Assembly (NCBI GenBank): GCA_026982335.1 | Contig: JALSHH010000041.1 | Location: 1-64,000 of the forward strand | From: Phycisphaerales bacterium | Lineage (GTDB): Bacteria > Planctomycetota > Phycisphaerae > Phycisphaerales > UBA1924 | DNA length: 64,000 nt | Direction: 5' to 3' | Shown here: positions 54,163 to 62,702 of the stretch, in pieces | Position numbering within the stretch: position 1 is the first letter of the stretch | Layout of the letters: each line of letters starts with the position of its first letter | Position numbers and translations under genes: made by a program | Notes under the pieces: generated by a model | Database searches by the model: none | What the model was told of the DNA's origin: nothing | What the model saw: the letters and a program-made list of their open reading frames with translations, nothing else

Positions 54163-54852
54163 ATGGAACAGAGTGAATACACAAATCATCCCGTCACTGG
54201 CACGCCCCATGGCAATTCCGGTGAATCGGCCCCCAAAGGGACACCGTCCCCCACACCTTCGCATTCGCGAGCAAGTGGCCTTGCGGGTCAAAACAAGATC
54301 GACTACGAGCTGATGCAACGCGTCTCAACCAACCAAGAAACCGCGATTAGCGAACTCTATGACCGTTTCGGGTCATTGGTTTTCCGCATGGCATACCAAT
54401 CGATGCCAACGCGATCAGAAGCTGAGGATGCAGTTCAAGAGATTTTTGTCCGACTCTGGCGTACCTCGGATCGGTACGACCCACGCAAAGCTGCACTGGT
54501 GACTTGGGTCATGCTTCTGACGCGTCGGCACCTCGTCGACAAACTCCGGCGCAAACGCTCACGAATCAAAACCGCAATGCTTGATGACTCGTTGGCATCG
54601 GGGATTGGTGCTTGGGACGAGTCCCAGGCTGGCCAACAGATGGAACACGATGAGCATTTCAAGGCGCTTATCAAGCGAATCGAAACACTACCTGAACTTC
54701 AGCGAACAGTGGTCATGCGTGCCTATCTGGGCGGGCAGACACTCAGACAAATTAGCGAAGAACTTGAAACCCCTTTGGGAACGATCAAATCTGCTTTGAG
54801 CAGGGCACTGGTTCGTTTGCGTGAGCGAACCGGAGAGGAAGCAAAGTCATGA
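54163..54852 (+). CDS. ECF-family RNA polymerase sigma factor
   Basis: The 229-residue protein has a 45-residue Pro/Ser/Thr-rich N-terminus, then sigma region 2 (DRFGSLVFRMAYQSMPTRSEAEDAVQEIFVRLWR) and region 4 (LPELQRTVVMRAYLGGQTLRQISEELETPLGTIKSALSRAL) with its helix-turn-helix. It directs RNA polymerase to a small regulon, usually for envelope stress. The stop overlaps the anti-sigma gene start by four bases. The SigK-like region 2 and the paired RskA-like gene support that pairing. Confidence 0.93.
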   Translation: MEQSEYTNHPVTGTPHGNSGESAPKGTPSPTPSHSRASGLAGQNKIDYELMQRVSTNQETAISELYDRFGSLVFRMAYQSMPTRSEAEDAVQEIFVRLWRTSDRYDPRKAALVTWVMLLTRRHLVDKLRRKRSRIKTAMLDDSLASGIGAWDESQAGQQMEHDEHFKALIKRIETLPELQRTVVMRAYLGGQTLRQISEELETPLGTIKSALSRALVRLRERTGEEAKS

Positions 54853-55709
54853 ATACCCACGAACTGATCGAATCTACGATGCTCCATGCGTTAGGTCTAC
54901 TTGATGATGCCGAGCGAGAAGCCTACGAGGCTGCCTTTGACGCTGCCCCCCTTGATGTGCAAGAGCGTGTGCGCGACGACGCTCGGCGCATGGCCGATTT
55001 TGGGGATCTCATCACCGATGTAGAACCTTCGCCCGAACTTCGTTCGCTGGTACTTGCTGCCGTCCGCGCTGCGATGCGCGAAGAAGAAAACGAAACCCGC
55101 ATTGCCAAACTGGCATCGGCAACCCCAGTGGCAGGAAAAATCTCTGCCAACACGGTTTCGCCTCTCCCTCCCCATCGCATAACTTCTCAACCCAAACTCT
55201 CATCGAGCCCACGGGTCAACCGATATTGGCGCGGCGCAGCAGTGGGTTTCGCAGCGGCCTCGATTGCCTTGGGTGTCATCACCATCAACATGCAACAAAC
55301 TTTCAAAGAGGCCCGGTCTCGCGCCATTGTTGATCGTCTGTATGACACCATTGGTGCCCAGTACCTCGAATCAACGATCTTCGATGCCAACACTCAGCGT
55401 GTGGCATTGGTTTCGCGGACCAATACGGCTGCAGTTGCTGCGGTCTGGGCGAACCCGGATTGGGATACTGCAAGGCTATTTGTCAAAAATCTGACCGCCC
55501 AAGATGATCGCCCATTGCGTTTGGTGGTGGTTGATGGTGACGGCAACATTGTCCGTGAAATCGCCACCTTTACGCCAACAGGTGAGTTTCAGGACTTCAA
55601 TGTTGATGTCAACTTGGCAACTGAACGCCAATTGGCAATCTACCCCTCGATCATCGAAGAGATCGAAAGCGCTTCACCAATTCTCCTCAGTGCCGACAGC
55701 TCGCTCTGA
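54849..55709 (+). CDS. RskA-like membrane anti-sigma factor
   Basis: The 286-residue protein has an N-terminal anti-sigma helical domain (STMLHALGLLDDAEREAYE...), a linker, one membrane helix (about 127-145, GAAVGFAAASIALGVITIN) and a C-terminal periplasmic RskA-type domain (RLFVKNLTAQDDRPLRLVVVDGDGNI...). It would hold the adjacent ECF sigma factor at the membrane until a periplasmic signal. The missing HxxxCxxC zinc motif places it in the zinc-less group. ATG overlaps the sigma stop. Confidence 0.88.
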   Translation: MNTHELIESTMLHALGLLDDAEREAYEAAFDAAPLDVQERVRDDARRMADFGDLITDVEPSPELRSLVLAAVRAAMREEENETRIAKLASATPVAGKISANTVSPLPPHRITSQPKLSSSPRVNRYWRGAAVGFAAASIALGVITINMQQTFKEARSRAIVDRLYDTIGAQYLESTIFDANTQRVALVSRTNTAAVAAVWANPDWDTARLFVKNLTAQDDRPLRLVVVDGDGNIVREIATFTPTGEFQDFNVDVNLATERQLAIYPSIIEEIESASPILLSADSSL

Positions 55710-55744
55710 CCAAATCCCTTTTTCACCTCGACTGGGCATAACAG

Positions 55745-55774
55745 TCGTTTATAAAACAGGTGTTTTATAAACGA
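55745..55774. terminator. 30-base perfect palindrome between convergent genes
   Basis: TCGTTTATAAAACA-GG-TGTTTTATAAACGA has a perfect 14-bp stem with a two-base spacer. It lies 35 bases after the anti-sigma stop and 37 bases before the stop of the coiled-coil gene. TCTTTTTC follows six bases later on the plus strand, so it may end the sigma/anti-sigma transcript. The AT-rich stem and minimal loop would also suit a dimeric protein site. Confidence 0.5.
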
Positions 55775-55811
55775 TTGGTCTTTTTCTTTGCGCCCGAGCA
55801 AAACACTTCGA

Positions 55812-58151
55812 TTATCCCGGCATTTGCCACTGCGATTCATCAAAGAGCGCTTCAACACTTGACTCTCGTTCAAACTGTGCTTTGGCAGCACTGAGCCGTT
55901 TCCAAAGTACACCACCAAAGATGAGTGTCAGCACCATCGAGCCACCGAAAATCATACCGGCCATTTCGATCCGTCGAGTATCAAGCGGGTCAGCACCTGC
56001 TTTGGCCGGGTCTTCGATGATCGTCAATGATGAGTCGGCTCGGCGTGCCCTTGCATTGTTCGCTGCACTCGATAGTGCCACTGCGAAGGTATCGAGCACC
56101 CGCTCGGCACGCTGAGCACCGACTCCGCGATACTCCATGACAATCGTCCCAGGCATTGCCGAGGCGACATCGAGCGCATTTTGCATCTCGGCCGCCAAAT
56201 CGCCAGGAACACCAAATTCGGTAATTCCTCGGCGTTTCATACGATCTGCAGCCACTTCAAGGAATCGTGGGTCACTGGTCAACGCCGTGATGTAAGTCTC
56301 CCATTGCTGCATCTGGGCCTCGGTGAGCTTGGTATCCCCTCCGGCTGCGGCCATGGTCACTTTGGCAGCATACACCCCGGGAGCAATGCGACCTGAAACA
56401 AACCAGCTTGTTGCTGCCAAGACCAAAGTGATCGCGGCCATTCCGATCAAACCGAGAAAGACACCCGAGCGAACTTCGCGATTCTGATATTTCCGTTGAG
56501 CTGCAGCAATCTCTTCGTATGCTTGGGCGAGCTCAGCACGCTTGGAAAGTACCTGCTCACACTGATCATACCGTGTTCGTAATGCTTCGGTTGCTAAACG
56601 AATTTTCTCCGCATCGCCGGCCAAAATTTTGCGCATCTTTGCCAAGCGATCGCGTCGATTCTGATTCCACTGATCGGCATGAATCGTTGATTCTGACTTG
56701 GACTCTTCGAGCTTCGTGTTGAGCTCTTCAATCGTTTCAAGAAGCTTCGATGATTGATTTTCGAGCTCTTGCACGCGCTCTTGGCTCTTTGCATGCTGCT
56801 CGTCGCGTACTTTGATGTCGTCTTGGAGTTTATCCACCACATCTCGCATCTCTTCGAGCTTGCGTGCAGATTGGATAGAAGCATCGTTGGCTTGTTTGAG
56901 CTTTTCTTTGAGGGCATTGAGTTCCTGAGGATCAATGTTTGGCTTGGATTCTATGCGTTCCTTGAGTAATGCACTCTGCGCATGGGCCTCTTCGAGCTCT
57001 TTGGTCAGCAATTGAATTTTGCCTTCGAGCTCATTGGCGGACTCTCGCTGGGCAGTAAGTTCATCGTCGGCACACTTGCCGATTTCGTTGACCTGTTCGG
57101 TCAATGCCTGAACTTGTGATTGCGATTCCTTGAGTTGTGCTTGGAGCGTTTGCACATGTTCATCGCTCTGCTGGGTCAAGTTGGCAGCCGATTGGCGCAG
57201 TGATTCGATCTCAGCCGTTGCTTTGGCAAGTTTGTCGGTAAGGTCGGCGATCTGTGATACCGACGCCGACCCGGCCTTCTCGTTCTCGGATTTGAGTTGA
57301 TCAATTTGGTCGCGAAGTTTCTGAGCAATTTTCTGTTCACTTGTGAGCTTCTGGGCCATTTCGGCAATTTGCTCGCCATATTGCTGACGAGTGGTCTCGA
57401 GTTCATGCTGAATCGCGCCGGATCTCTCTGCCAACTCTTCGAGTGTGTGCGATCGTTCATCAAGTTCGATTTCGCGTCCTCGCAATTTGGACACTGTTGT
57501 ATCAAGCTCTTTCTTGAACGATTCGACCTGCCCACTCATCTCACGAAGTGATGCTCTGGCCTCGACGAGTTCTTCCGCGACGACCTTGAGTTTTGCCGCC
57601 GAATCGTCCTCCCGAGCAAGTTTGGCTTTGGCTTTTTCTTCGAGTAAATCGAGCTCGGCTTTGCGTTTGGATAATCCGGCAAGTTGACTATCCAGCTCCT
57701 GAATTTTTGCTTCGAGTTTTTTGTCCTTGGCAGCAAGGTCTGCTTCTTGTTGTTCTAAGAGTTCCGCCTGAGTAACAAGTTTGGATTCCCGTTGCTCGAG
57801 TCCACCAGCGCGTTGGACGAGATTCATCTCGCGTGCTTCAAAATCTTGCCTCATCTCCGCGAGTTCGACTTCACGAGAAGTCAACTCCGACTCGCGGGCA
57901 TTCAGTTCTTCTGCTTGAGTTTCGAGCTCGCGTTTGCGTTTGCTTATATCCGCCATCGCTTGACGATGCTCTTCATGCGCTTTGCGCAACGCCCCAAGCT
58001 GTGATTCAACATGCTCGATCACATTGAGCACATCGTCCTCAGACTTCTGGATTTTCATCTCAGCCTGCTGAGGATTCGACTCGTTTTTCTTCATATTACG
58101 AGCTCGTCGAGGGGTTGTCTCATTGGTTGATTGTTCGTGCTTGGGGTCCAT
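55812..58151 (-). CDS. Giant coiled-coil protein with Wzz-like membrane domain
   Basis: The 779-residue protein begins with about 540 residues of almost unbroken heptad coiled coil (35-555, Leu/Glu/Lys/Gln-rich). Two membrane helices (about 562-587 and 728-749) follow, bracketing a 140-residue periplasmic domain, and a short cytoplasmic tail ends it. The two-helix topology with a helical periplasmic domain and Ala/Gly-rich second helix is that of polysaccharide chain-length regulators (Wzz/PCP). The usual Pro-rich second-helix motif is weak. AGAGGAG lies seven bases before ATG 58151. It lies near a Wza-like gene and exosortase. Confidence 0.72.
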   Translation of the reverse strand: MDPKHEQSTNETTPRRARNMKKNESNPQQAEMKIQKSEDDVLNVIEHVESQLGALRKAHEEHRQAMADISKRKRELETQAEELNARESELTSREVELAEMRQDFEAREMNLVQRAGGLEQRESKLVTQAELLEQQEADLAAKDKKLEAKIQELDSQLAGLSKRKAELDLLEEKAKAKLAREDDSAAKLKVVAEELVEARASLREMSGQVESFKKELDTTVSKLRGREIELDERSHTLEELAERSGAIQHELETTRQQYGEQIAEMAQKLTSEQKIAQKLRDQIDQLKSENEKAGSASVSQIADLTDKLAKATAEIESLRQSAANLTQQSDEHVQTLQAQLKESQSQVQALTEQVNEIGKCADDELTAQRESANELEGKIQLLTKELEEAHAQSALLKERIESKPNIDPQELNALKEKLKQANDASIQSARKLEEMRDVVDKLQDDIKVRDEQHAKSQERVQELENQSSKLLETIEELNTKLEESKSESTIHADQWNQNRRDRLAKMRKILAGDAEKIRLATEALRTRYDQCEQVLSKRAELAQAYEEIAAAQRKYQNREVRSGVFLGLIGMAAITLVLAATSWFVSGRIAPGVYAAKVTMAAAGGDTKLTEAQMQQWETYITALTSDPRFLEVAADRMKRRGITEFGVPGDLAAEMQNALDVASAMPGTIVMEYRGVGAQRAERVLDTFAVALSSAANNARARRADSSLTIIEDPAKAGADPLDTRRIEMAGMIFGGSMVLTLIFGGVLWKRLSAAKAQFERESSVEALFDESQWQMPG

Positions 58152-58439
58152 GCACAACTCCTCTGGGCCAATAGGCCCACACTTTCCGATTACCATTCGC
58201 CCAGCAGAACATCGGATCGTCACTTGTTTAGGCAAATCATGTATCGACTTGACCACCACACTGATCTACAACCGCGCGGGATCTGCGCGAGTTAATGCAC
58301 CTCTGGGCGGGATAATCCGACTGTGACGACTGGCTCGGTCATCCCATCGTCCCAATACCATTCAGTCGCTATCAAATGAGCACAATCACCCACCCTTTGG
58401 TTGCCAATTCCGTCCCTTTCTCTGGGGCTAAAATCGCAC

Positions 58440-59396
58440 ATGAGGCCGCGCACAAGTGATATCATCCTCGAACTCGAAACACTCAGACTTGTACTTGCCC
58501 CTTCTCTGGGTGCCTCGATTGTTTCGCTGATGATCAAAGATCGGTTTGGCACATGGGCACCGGTCCTGCGTCCCATGCCTGAACAGTCCACATCCGTTTC
58601 CGACGCAAGCTCGTTCGTCATGCTTCCCTGGACCAACCGAATCAAGGATGCTCGGTTCGTCTACAAAGGCGAAAACCATGTCTTACGACCCAACTTTCCT
58701 GATGGCTCGGCGATCCACGGCGTCGCCCGCGATCTTCCCTGGACCATCACCGATCGGTCGCCCATCACCGCCCGATTCGTGCTCGATTCACGGACATTCG
58801 ACTCCCAATCCATCAATTATCCATTCAAGTTTGGAGCCACACAGCGCTTCGAGATCGGACCGAACTCGGTTGAGATTGATCTCTGGGTCACCAACCTCGA
58901 CGATCGGGCGATCCCTGTTGGGTGTGGGTATCATCCCTATGTCAGCCGAGAGCTTTTTTCTGACGCTGATGATTTGCGCATCACACTCGATGTCTCGGGG
59001 CGATACCCGACCAAAGGGTGCATCCCCATCGGCGATCCCGTCGATGATTCGATCTGCACCCGCCTGCGCGCAGGCGATCGACTCGATGGTCTTGAGCTCG
59101 ATGATGTCTTCGTCGGGTTCGGAGGCAAGGCCATCTTCGACTGGGCAGCGAGCAATGTTCGCATGACCATGAGCTGTTCGGAGAATCTCAACCATGTGGT
59201 GATTTACACGCCACCTCACCCCAACGAATCAGACAATCACGCGGCAGGGTTTGTCTGCGTCGAGCCTACCACCATGGTCAATGATGGATTCAATCGGCAT
59301 CATCATGGTCAGGCAGAGACGGGCGTGGTGATCCTTGAGCCCAATCAAACCCTGCACACACGGATGACGCTTGTATTCTCGAGTTGCAACCCGTAA
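58440..59396 (+). CDS. Aldose 1-epimerase-family protein
   Basis: The 318-residue beta-sandwich protein has the galactose mutarotase signature. His93 is in AIHGVARD, the second His in GCGYHPY, and the catalytic Glu in CVEPTTM. It would interconvert alpha and beta anomers of a hexose or hexose phosphate. The start is ATG 58440 (MRPRTSD); an in-frame codon at 58401 adds 13 residues. The gene is monocistronic and ends 17 bases before lipA, tail to tail. Confidence 0.9.
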   Translation: MRPRTSDIILELETLRLVLAPSLGASIVSLMIKDRFGTWAPVLRPMPEQSTSVSDASSFVMLPWTNRIKDARFVYKGENHVLRPNFPDGSAIHGVARDLPWTITDRSPITARFVLDSRTFDSQSINYPFKFGATQRFEIGPNSVEIDLWVTNLDDRAIPVGCGYHPYVSRELFSDADDLRITLDVSGRYPTKGCIPIGDPVDDSICTRLRAGDRLDGLELDDVFVGFGGKAIFDWAASNVRMTMSCSENLNHVVIYTPPHPNESDNHAAGFVCVEPTTMVNDGFNRHHHGQAETGVVILEPNQTLHTRMTLVFSSCNP

Positions 59397-59413
59397 ACCT
59401 TTATGGGTCGATC

Positions 59414-60577
59414 TCATTTGGTCAGCATCGCAAACATATCCGCCTGCTTGTCTGCAAGGTAGCTCGACCGAACCAAAGGCCCGCTCATGACGACTTTGAG
59501 TCCGACGGACTTGCCGAAAGTTTCATACTCGGCGAACTCGTCGGGGTGGACCCATCGATCAATCGGCAGGTGGTTGCGGGTGGGCTGAAGGTATTGCCCG
59601 ATGGTGATGATGTCGCAGGGATCACCTCGTGATGGATCGCGTGGATCTCTTGGCCCGTCGTGATTACTGGTCATCGCGACAAGCTCTTCAAGAAGTGTAA
59701 AGACCTCTTCTTTGCGTTCGCCGATCCCGACCATGATCCCGGTTTTGGCGATGCCGCCTTGGGTTTTGACCCTTCGCAGCAGTTCCATCGTCCGTTCGTA
59801 TTTGGCGCTGGGGCGGACGGCCGGGTGGCATCGGCGGACAGTTTCGAGATTGTGGGCGAGGATATTGGGTTGAGCGTCGATGACCATCTGCAGGGCGGCC
59901 TCGTCGCCTTGGAAATCGCCGACGAGGACTTCGATGGCCATGTCCGGACACGCCTGGCGCGTCCGCATAATGGTTTGGGCCCAGATGCCCGCGCCACCAT
60001 CGGGCAGATCGTCACGATCGACCGAAGTAATGACGATGTGCTTGAGCCCGGCTCCGCGGAGGGATTCAGCAACGCGCCTTGGTTCATCGCGATCGACCGA
60101 TGAGGGCTTGCCGGTTTTGACATTGCAGAACCCACAGGCGCGGGTGCAGGTATCGCCCAGGATCATGATGGTGGCGATACCTCTTGCCCAGCATTCACCC
60201 ATGTTTGGACAGGCGGCCTCTTGGCAAACGGTGTGGAGTCCGTGGGCGTCGACATTGGCCTTTGTATCCCTAAACCCTTGCCCACCAGGGAGTTTGGCAC
60301 GGAGCCAATCTGGTTTTTTCTTGGGTGAGAGGTGCTGGAGGGCGTCGTCTTGGTTGTTGAGGATCATCCTCGAGAGCGAGACAGCGGGTCTGAGGTTGGC
60401 GATGGGATCGCCTCCGAGTCGGCGTGGGTGACGATTGAGGGTGCGTTCGCTGCCGATCTTGGTTGATCGGACCTCGGGTCGAGTCTCAATTCGGATCTCA
60501 GATTGTGGGGAGGAATCGGTCATCAGAAGAATCGAATCGGCTCTTTGAAGCCTCGTGGTGACTGGAATGGTATTCAT
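59414..60577 (-). CDS. lipA: Lipoyl synthase
   Basis: This radical-SAM enzyme inserts two sulfurs into the octanoyl group of lipoyl proteins. Both clusters are intact: Cys118, Cys123 and Cys129 (CQEAACPNMGEC) for the auxiliary cluster, and Cys144, Cys148 and Cys151 (CTRACGFC) for the radical-SAM cluster. At 387 residues from ATG 60577 it is longer than the usual 300-330. ATG 60367 would give 317 residues and ATG 60523 would give 369; none has a clear ribosome binding site. The extra N-terminus is Arg/Ser-rich and not conserved. Confidence 0.94.
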   Translation of the reverse strand: MNTIPVTTRLQRADSILLMTDSSPQSEIRIETRPEVRSTKIGSERTLNRHPRRLGGDPIANLRPAVSLSRMILNNQDDALQHLSPKKKPDWLRAKLPGGQGFRDTKANVDAHGLHTVCQEAACPNMGECWARGIATIMILGDTCTRACGFCNVKTGKPSSVDRDEPRRVAESLRGAGLKHIVITSVDRDDLPDGGAGIWAQTIMRTRQACPDMAIEVLVGDFQGDEAALQMVIDAQPNILAHNLETVRRCHPAVRPSAKYERTMELLRRVKTQGGIAKTGIMVGIGERKEEVFTLLEELVAMTSNHDGPRDPRDPSRGDPCDIITIGQYLQPTRNHLPIDRWVHPDEFAEYETFGKSVGLKVVMSGPLVRSSYLADKQADMFAMLTK

Positions 60578-60616
60578 CGGCTATGCGACCCATATACTAT
60601 GCAAACCTTCTTGCAA

Positions 60617-60637
60617 GGCGCATCTGGTGCGCCAGAT
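60617..60637. promoter_or_regulatory. Overlapping inverted repeats upstream of lipA
   Basis: GGCGCA-TCTGG-TGCGCC and ATCTGG-TGCG-CCAGAT overlap, so only one hairpin can form at a time. The element lies 40 bases upstream of the longest lipA start and 180 bases before the divergent Wza-like gene. It could be an operator or a leader switch; there is no match to a known site. Confidence 0.35.
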
Positions 60638-60816
60638 CAACAAAATCGGTGACAATGGACAACCAAACCGCACACTCTCGGACCTTTTCGCGTATTTTGG
60701 TCATGTGAAATCATCTTCATAGGCCCGAGTGGTCGATGGAGTCTACGAATACCATGCAGGCCCGATGGGCTTGTGTTGCTATGATGTGGACAGGAATACG
60801 AGAGGGCAAGGCCACA

Positions 60817-62448
60817 ATGAATGAACGCCAAAACGACCAAGCACATAAGACCCAAAGCAGGAGAGGCCCCGTGCGTCAGATCGTCAAGCATATGCAATCA
60901 GTTATTCGCACCAACACAGCCCCCCACCCCCATACTTCGCAGAAGCTTTGGGCCCATGCTGGGCTCTTGGCTTTGAGTACAGTGCTCATGGGAGGATGCA
61001 CTTGGGACTCATTTATGGACCCCTCGACAGTTGGGCGCTGGGAACGCACCCCCACACGGGTTCCGATTCTGGACCACATTGGTGCAATTGAAGAGCCTGT
61101 CTCGCAATGGGTTGAGATCTCGGAAATCACTTCGCAAGATTTGATTCCCGAGACGGATATCTATCGGGTGGGCCCGGGCGACTTTCTTGACCTGACTATC
61201 TGGGACCTGATTGTCCGAAATCAACCTGAATTTCTTCCAAGGCAGATTGATCAAAACGGGTATATCCAAATCCCTCAACTCGGGCGAATTTTTGTCAATA
61301 ACATGACCGAGACTGAGGTTGCCGACGCGATTGAGATCAAGATGGCCCCTTTGGTGGCCGACCCATTGGTTTCGGTGGTGGTTCAACAACGCCGACAGCA
61401 AGTTTTTCACCTTTGGGGTAATGTCAATGGTCCCGGGCCTTACTCGATTCTCAATGCCGATTTCCGAATTCTTGAAGCGTTGATCGCAGCGGGCGGATTC
61501 CCTGAGTTTACAAAAGATATTTTTGTCATTCGTCAGGTTCCTCTTGATGATGGTACTTCTGATCTGACCCCCGAAACACCGGGCGATGAGAATGTGCTTG
61601 ATTCGGCCGAAGATCCGATGGACACACCTTCGGGCGAGCATTTACTCGATGTTATTGATGATTTGGCTGCTCCAGGAATGGTTTCGGGGTCGCGTTCAGG
61701 CAACACCACGGGCTTGGTACCCAACCACTCACAGCCGGTGGCCCAACCTGAGCATGAACCTTTGATTGATCTCATTGAACCTTCAGAAGAAACTCCCGCG
61801 GATTCGTTTTCTGAGCGGCCACTTGTTGCTGCCCCTTCACCGCGCTGGCGGTTTTATAACGGACAGTGGGTCCGTGAATCTGCCCCGGTTGCGGCTCGCC
61901 GGATGATTGATGACCATGGCCAGATGACGCCTCGAGACTCCCGGGGCGAGTTGTTCACGCAACGGGTCATCCGTGTCCCTGTCGAGCCTCTTATTTCAGG
62001 AGACGCCCGGTACAACATTATCATTCGTCCCGGCGACATGATCCATGTCCCCCCTGCCGAGACTGGATTTTACTACATTCGAGGAGAAATCAATCGTCCG
62101 GGCGTGTATAACCTCCCGACAGTAGGTCGGTTAACGCTTCTTCGGGCGGTGACAGCAGCGGGCGACCTTGGACCAACCGCTGTCCCTGAGCGGGTTGATC
62201 TGACCCGGATGGTGGGCACGGATGAACAGGCGACGATTATGCTCAATCTCCGGGCAATTGCTGAAGGCACGCAGCCTGATATCTACATCAAGCCCGATGA
62301 CTTGATCAACATTGGAACAAAGTTCTGGGCGACGCCTTTGGCGGTGATCCGGGGCGGTTTCCGAACCAGTTACGGATTTGGTTTTTTGCTTGACCGCAAT
62401 TTTGGCAATGATGTGTTTGGTGCTCCGCCGACAAACTTCACCCGTTAG
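60817..62448 (+). CDS. Wza-like polysaccharide export lipoprotein
   Basis: The 543-residue outer-membrane lipoprotein has a signal peptide ending in lipobox LMGGC (Cys61). A polysaccharide-export domain (YRVGPGDFLDLTIWDL) and two SLBB-type ring domains follow (about 200-260 and 430-500). Between them lies an acidic Pro/Ser/Asp-rich insert of about 150 residues, absent from Wza. It would form the outer-membrane channel for a surface polysaccharide. ATG 60817 has AAGG six bases upstream; 60736 and 60892 are alternatives. A terminator-like hairpin follows at 62497. Confidence 0.85.
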   Translation: MNERQNDQAHKTQSRRGPVRQIVKHMQSVIRTNTAPHPHTSQKLWAHAGLLALSTVLMGGCTWDSFMDPSTVGRWERTPTRVPILDHIGAIEEPVSQWVEISEITSQDLIPETDIYRVGPGDFLDLTIWDLIVRNQPEFLPRQIDQNGYIQIPQLGRIFVNNMTETEVADAIEIKMAPLVADPLVSVVVQQRRQQVFHLWGNVNGPGPYSILNADFRILEALIAAGGFPEFTKDIFVIRQVPLDDGTSDLTPETPGDENVLDSAEDPMDTPSGEHLLDVIDDLAAPGMVSGSRSGNTTGLVPNHSQPVAQPEHEPLIDLIEPSEETPADSFSERPLVAAPSPRWRFYNGQWVRESAPVAARRMIDDHGQMTPRDSRGELFTQRVIRVPVEPLISGDARYNIIIRPGDMIHVPPAETGFYYIRGEINRPGVYNLPTVGRLTLLRAVTAAGDLGPTAVPERVDLTRMVGTDEQATIMLNLRAIAEGTQPDIYIKPDDLINIGTKFWATPLAVIRGGFRTSYGFGFLLDRNFGNDVFGAPPTNFTR

Positions 62449-62496
62449 CGTTCAAGCACCCGGAATTGATGAACATTTCGACCACGCGTTTCGTAC

Positions 62497-62530
62497 CGAT
62501 CCCTGCCCGATGGTGGGGATCGTTTATTTT
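62497..62530 (+). terminator. Probable terminator of the Wza-like gene
   Basis: CGATCCC and GGGATCG pair around a 12-base loop and are followed by TTTATTTT. It lies 48 bases after the stop, so the exosortase gene probably has its own promoter in the rest of this 254-base gap. Confidence 0.6.
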
Positions 62531-62702
62531 TGCGCCTCGGGACACATTTCAGTCTGCGAACATCGAGATTCTCCGCGCGAGATGATGTTTTCGCGCCAAT
62601 CATCACGGACCTGCACAGGAGACCAAAGCGGACCGAGAATTAGGCCGATTTGGAGTGTGCAGGCCATATGCAGGCCATCCATTAGTTGAGGGAATCACCC
62701 CA

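Noticed and set aside
53681-54313. 210-codon plus-strand frame before the sigma gene
   Set aside because: It overlaps the pseudopilin and sigma genes and has a low-complexity, Leu/Phe/Arg-rich product without start signals.
62378-62689. 103-codon frame spanning the end of the Wza-like gene
   Set aside because: It begins inside the Wza-like coding region, runs through the terminator hairpin and has no family pattern.
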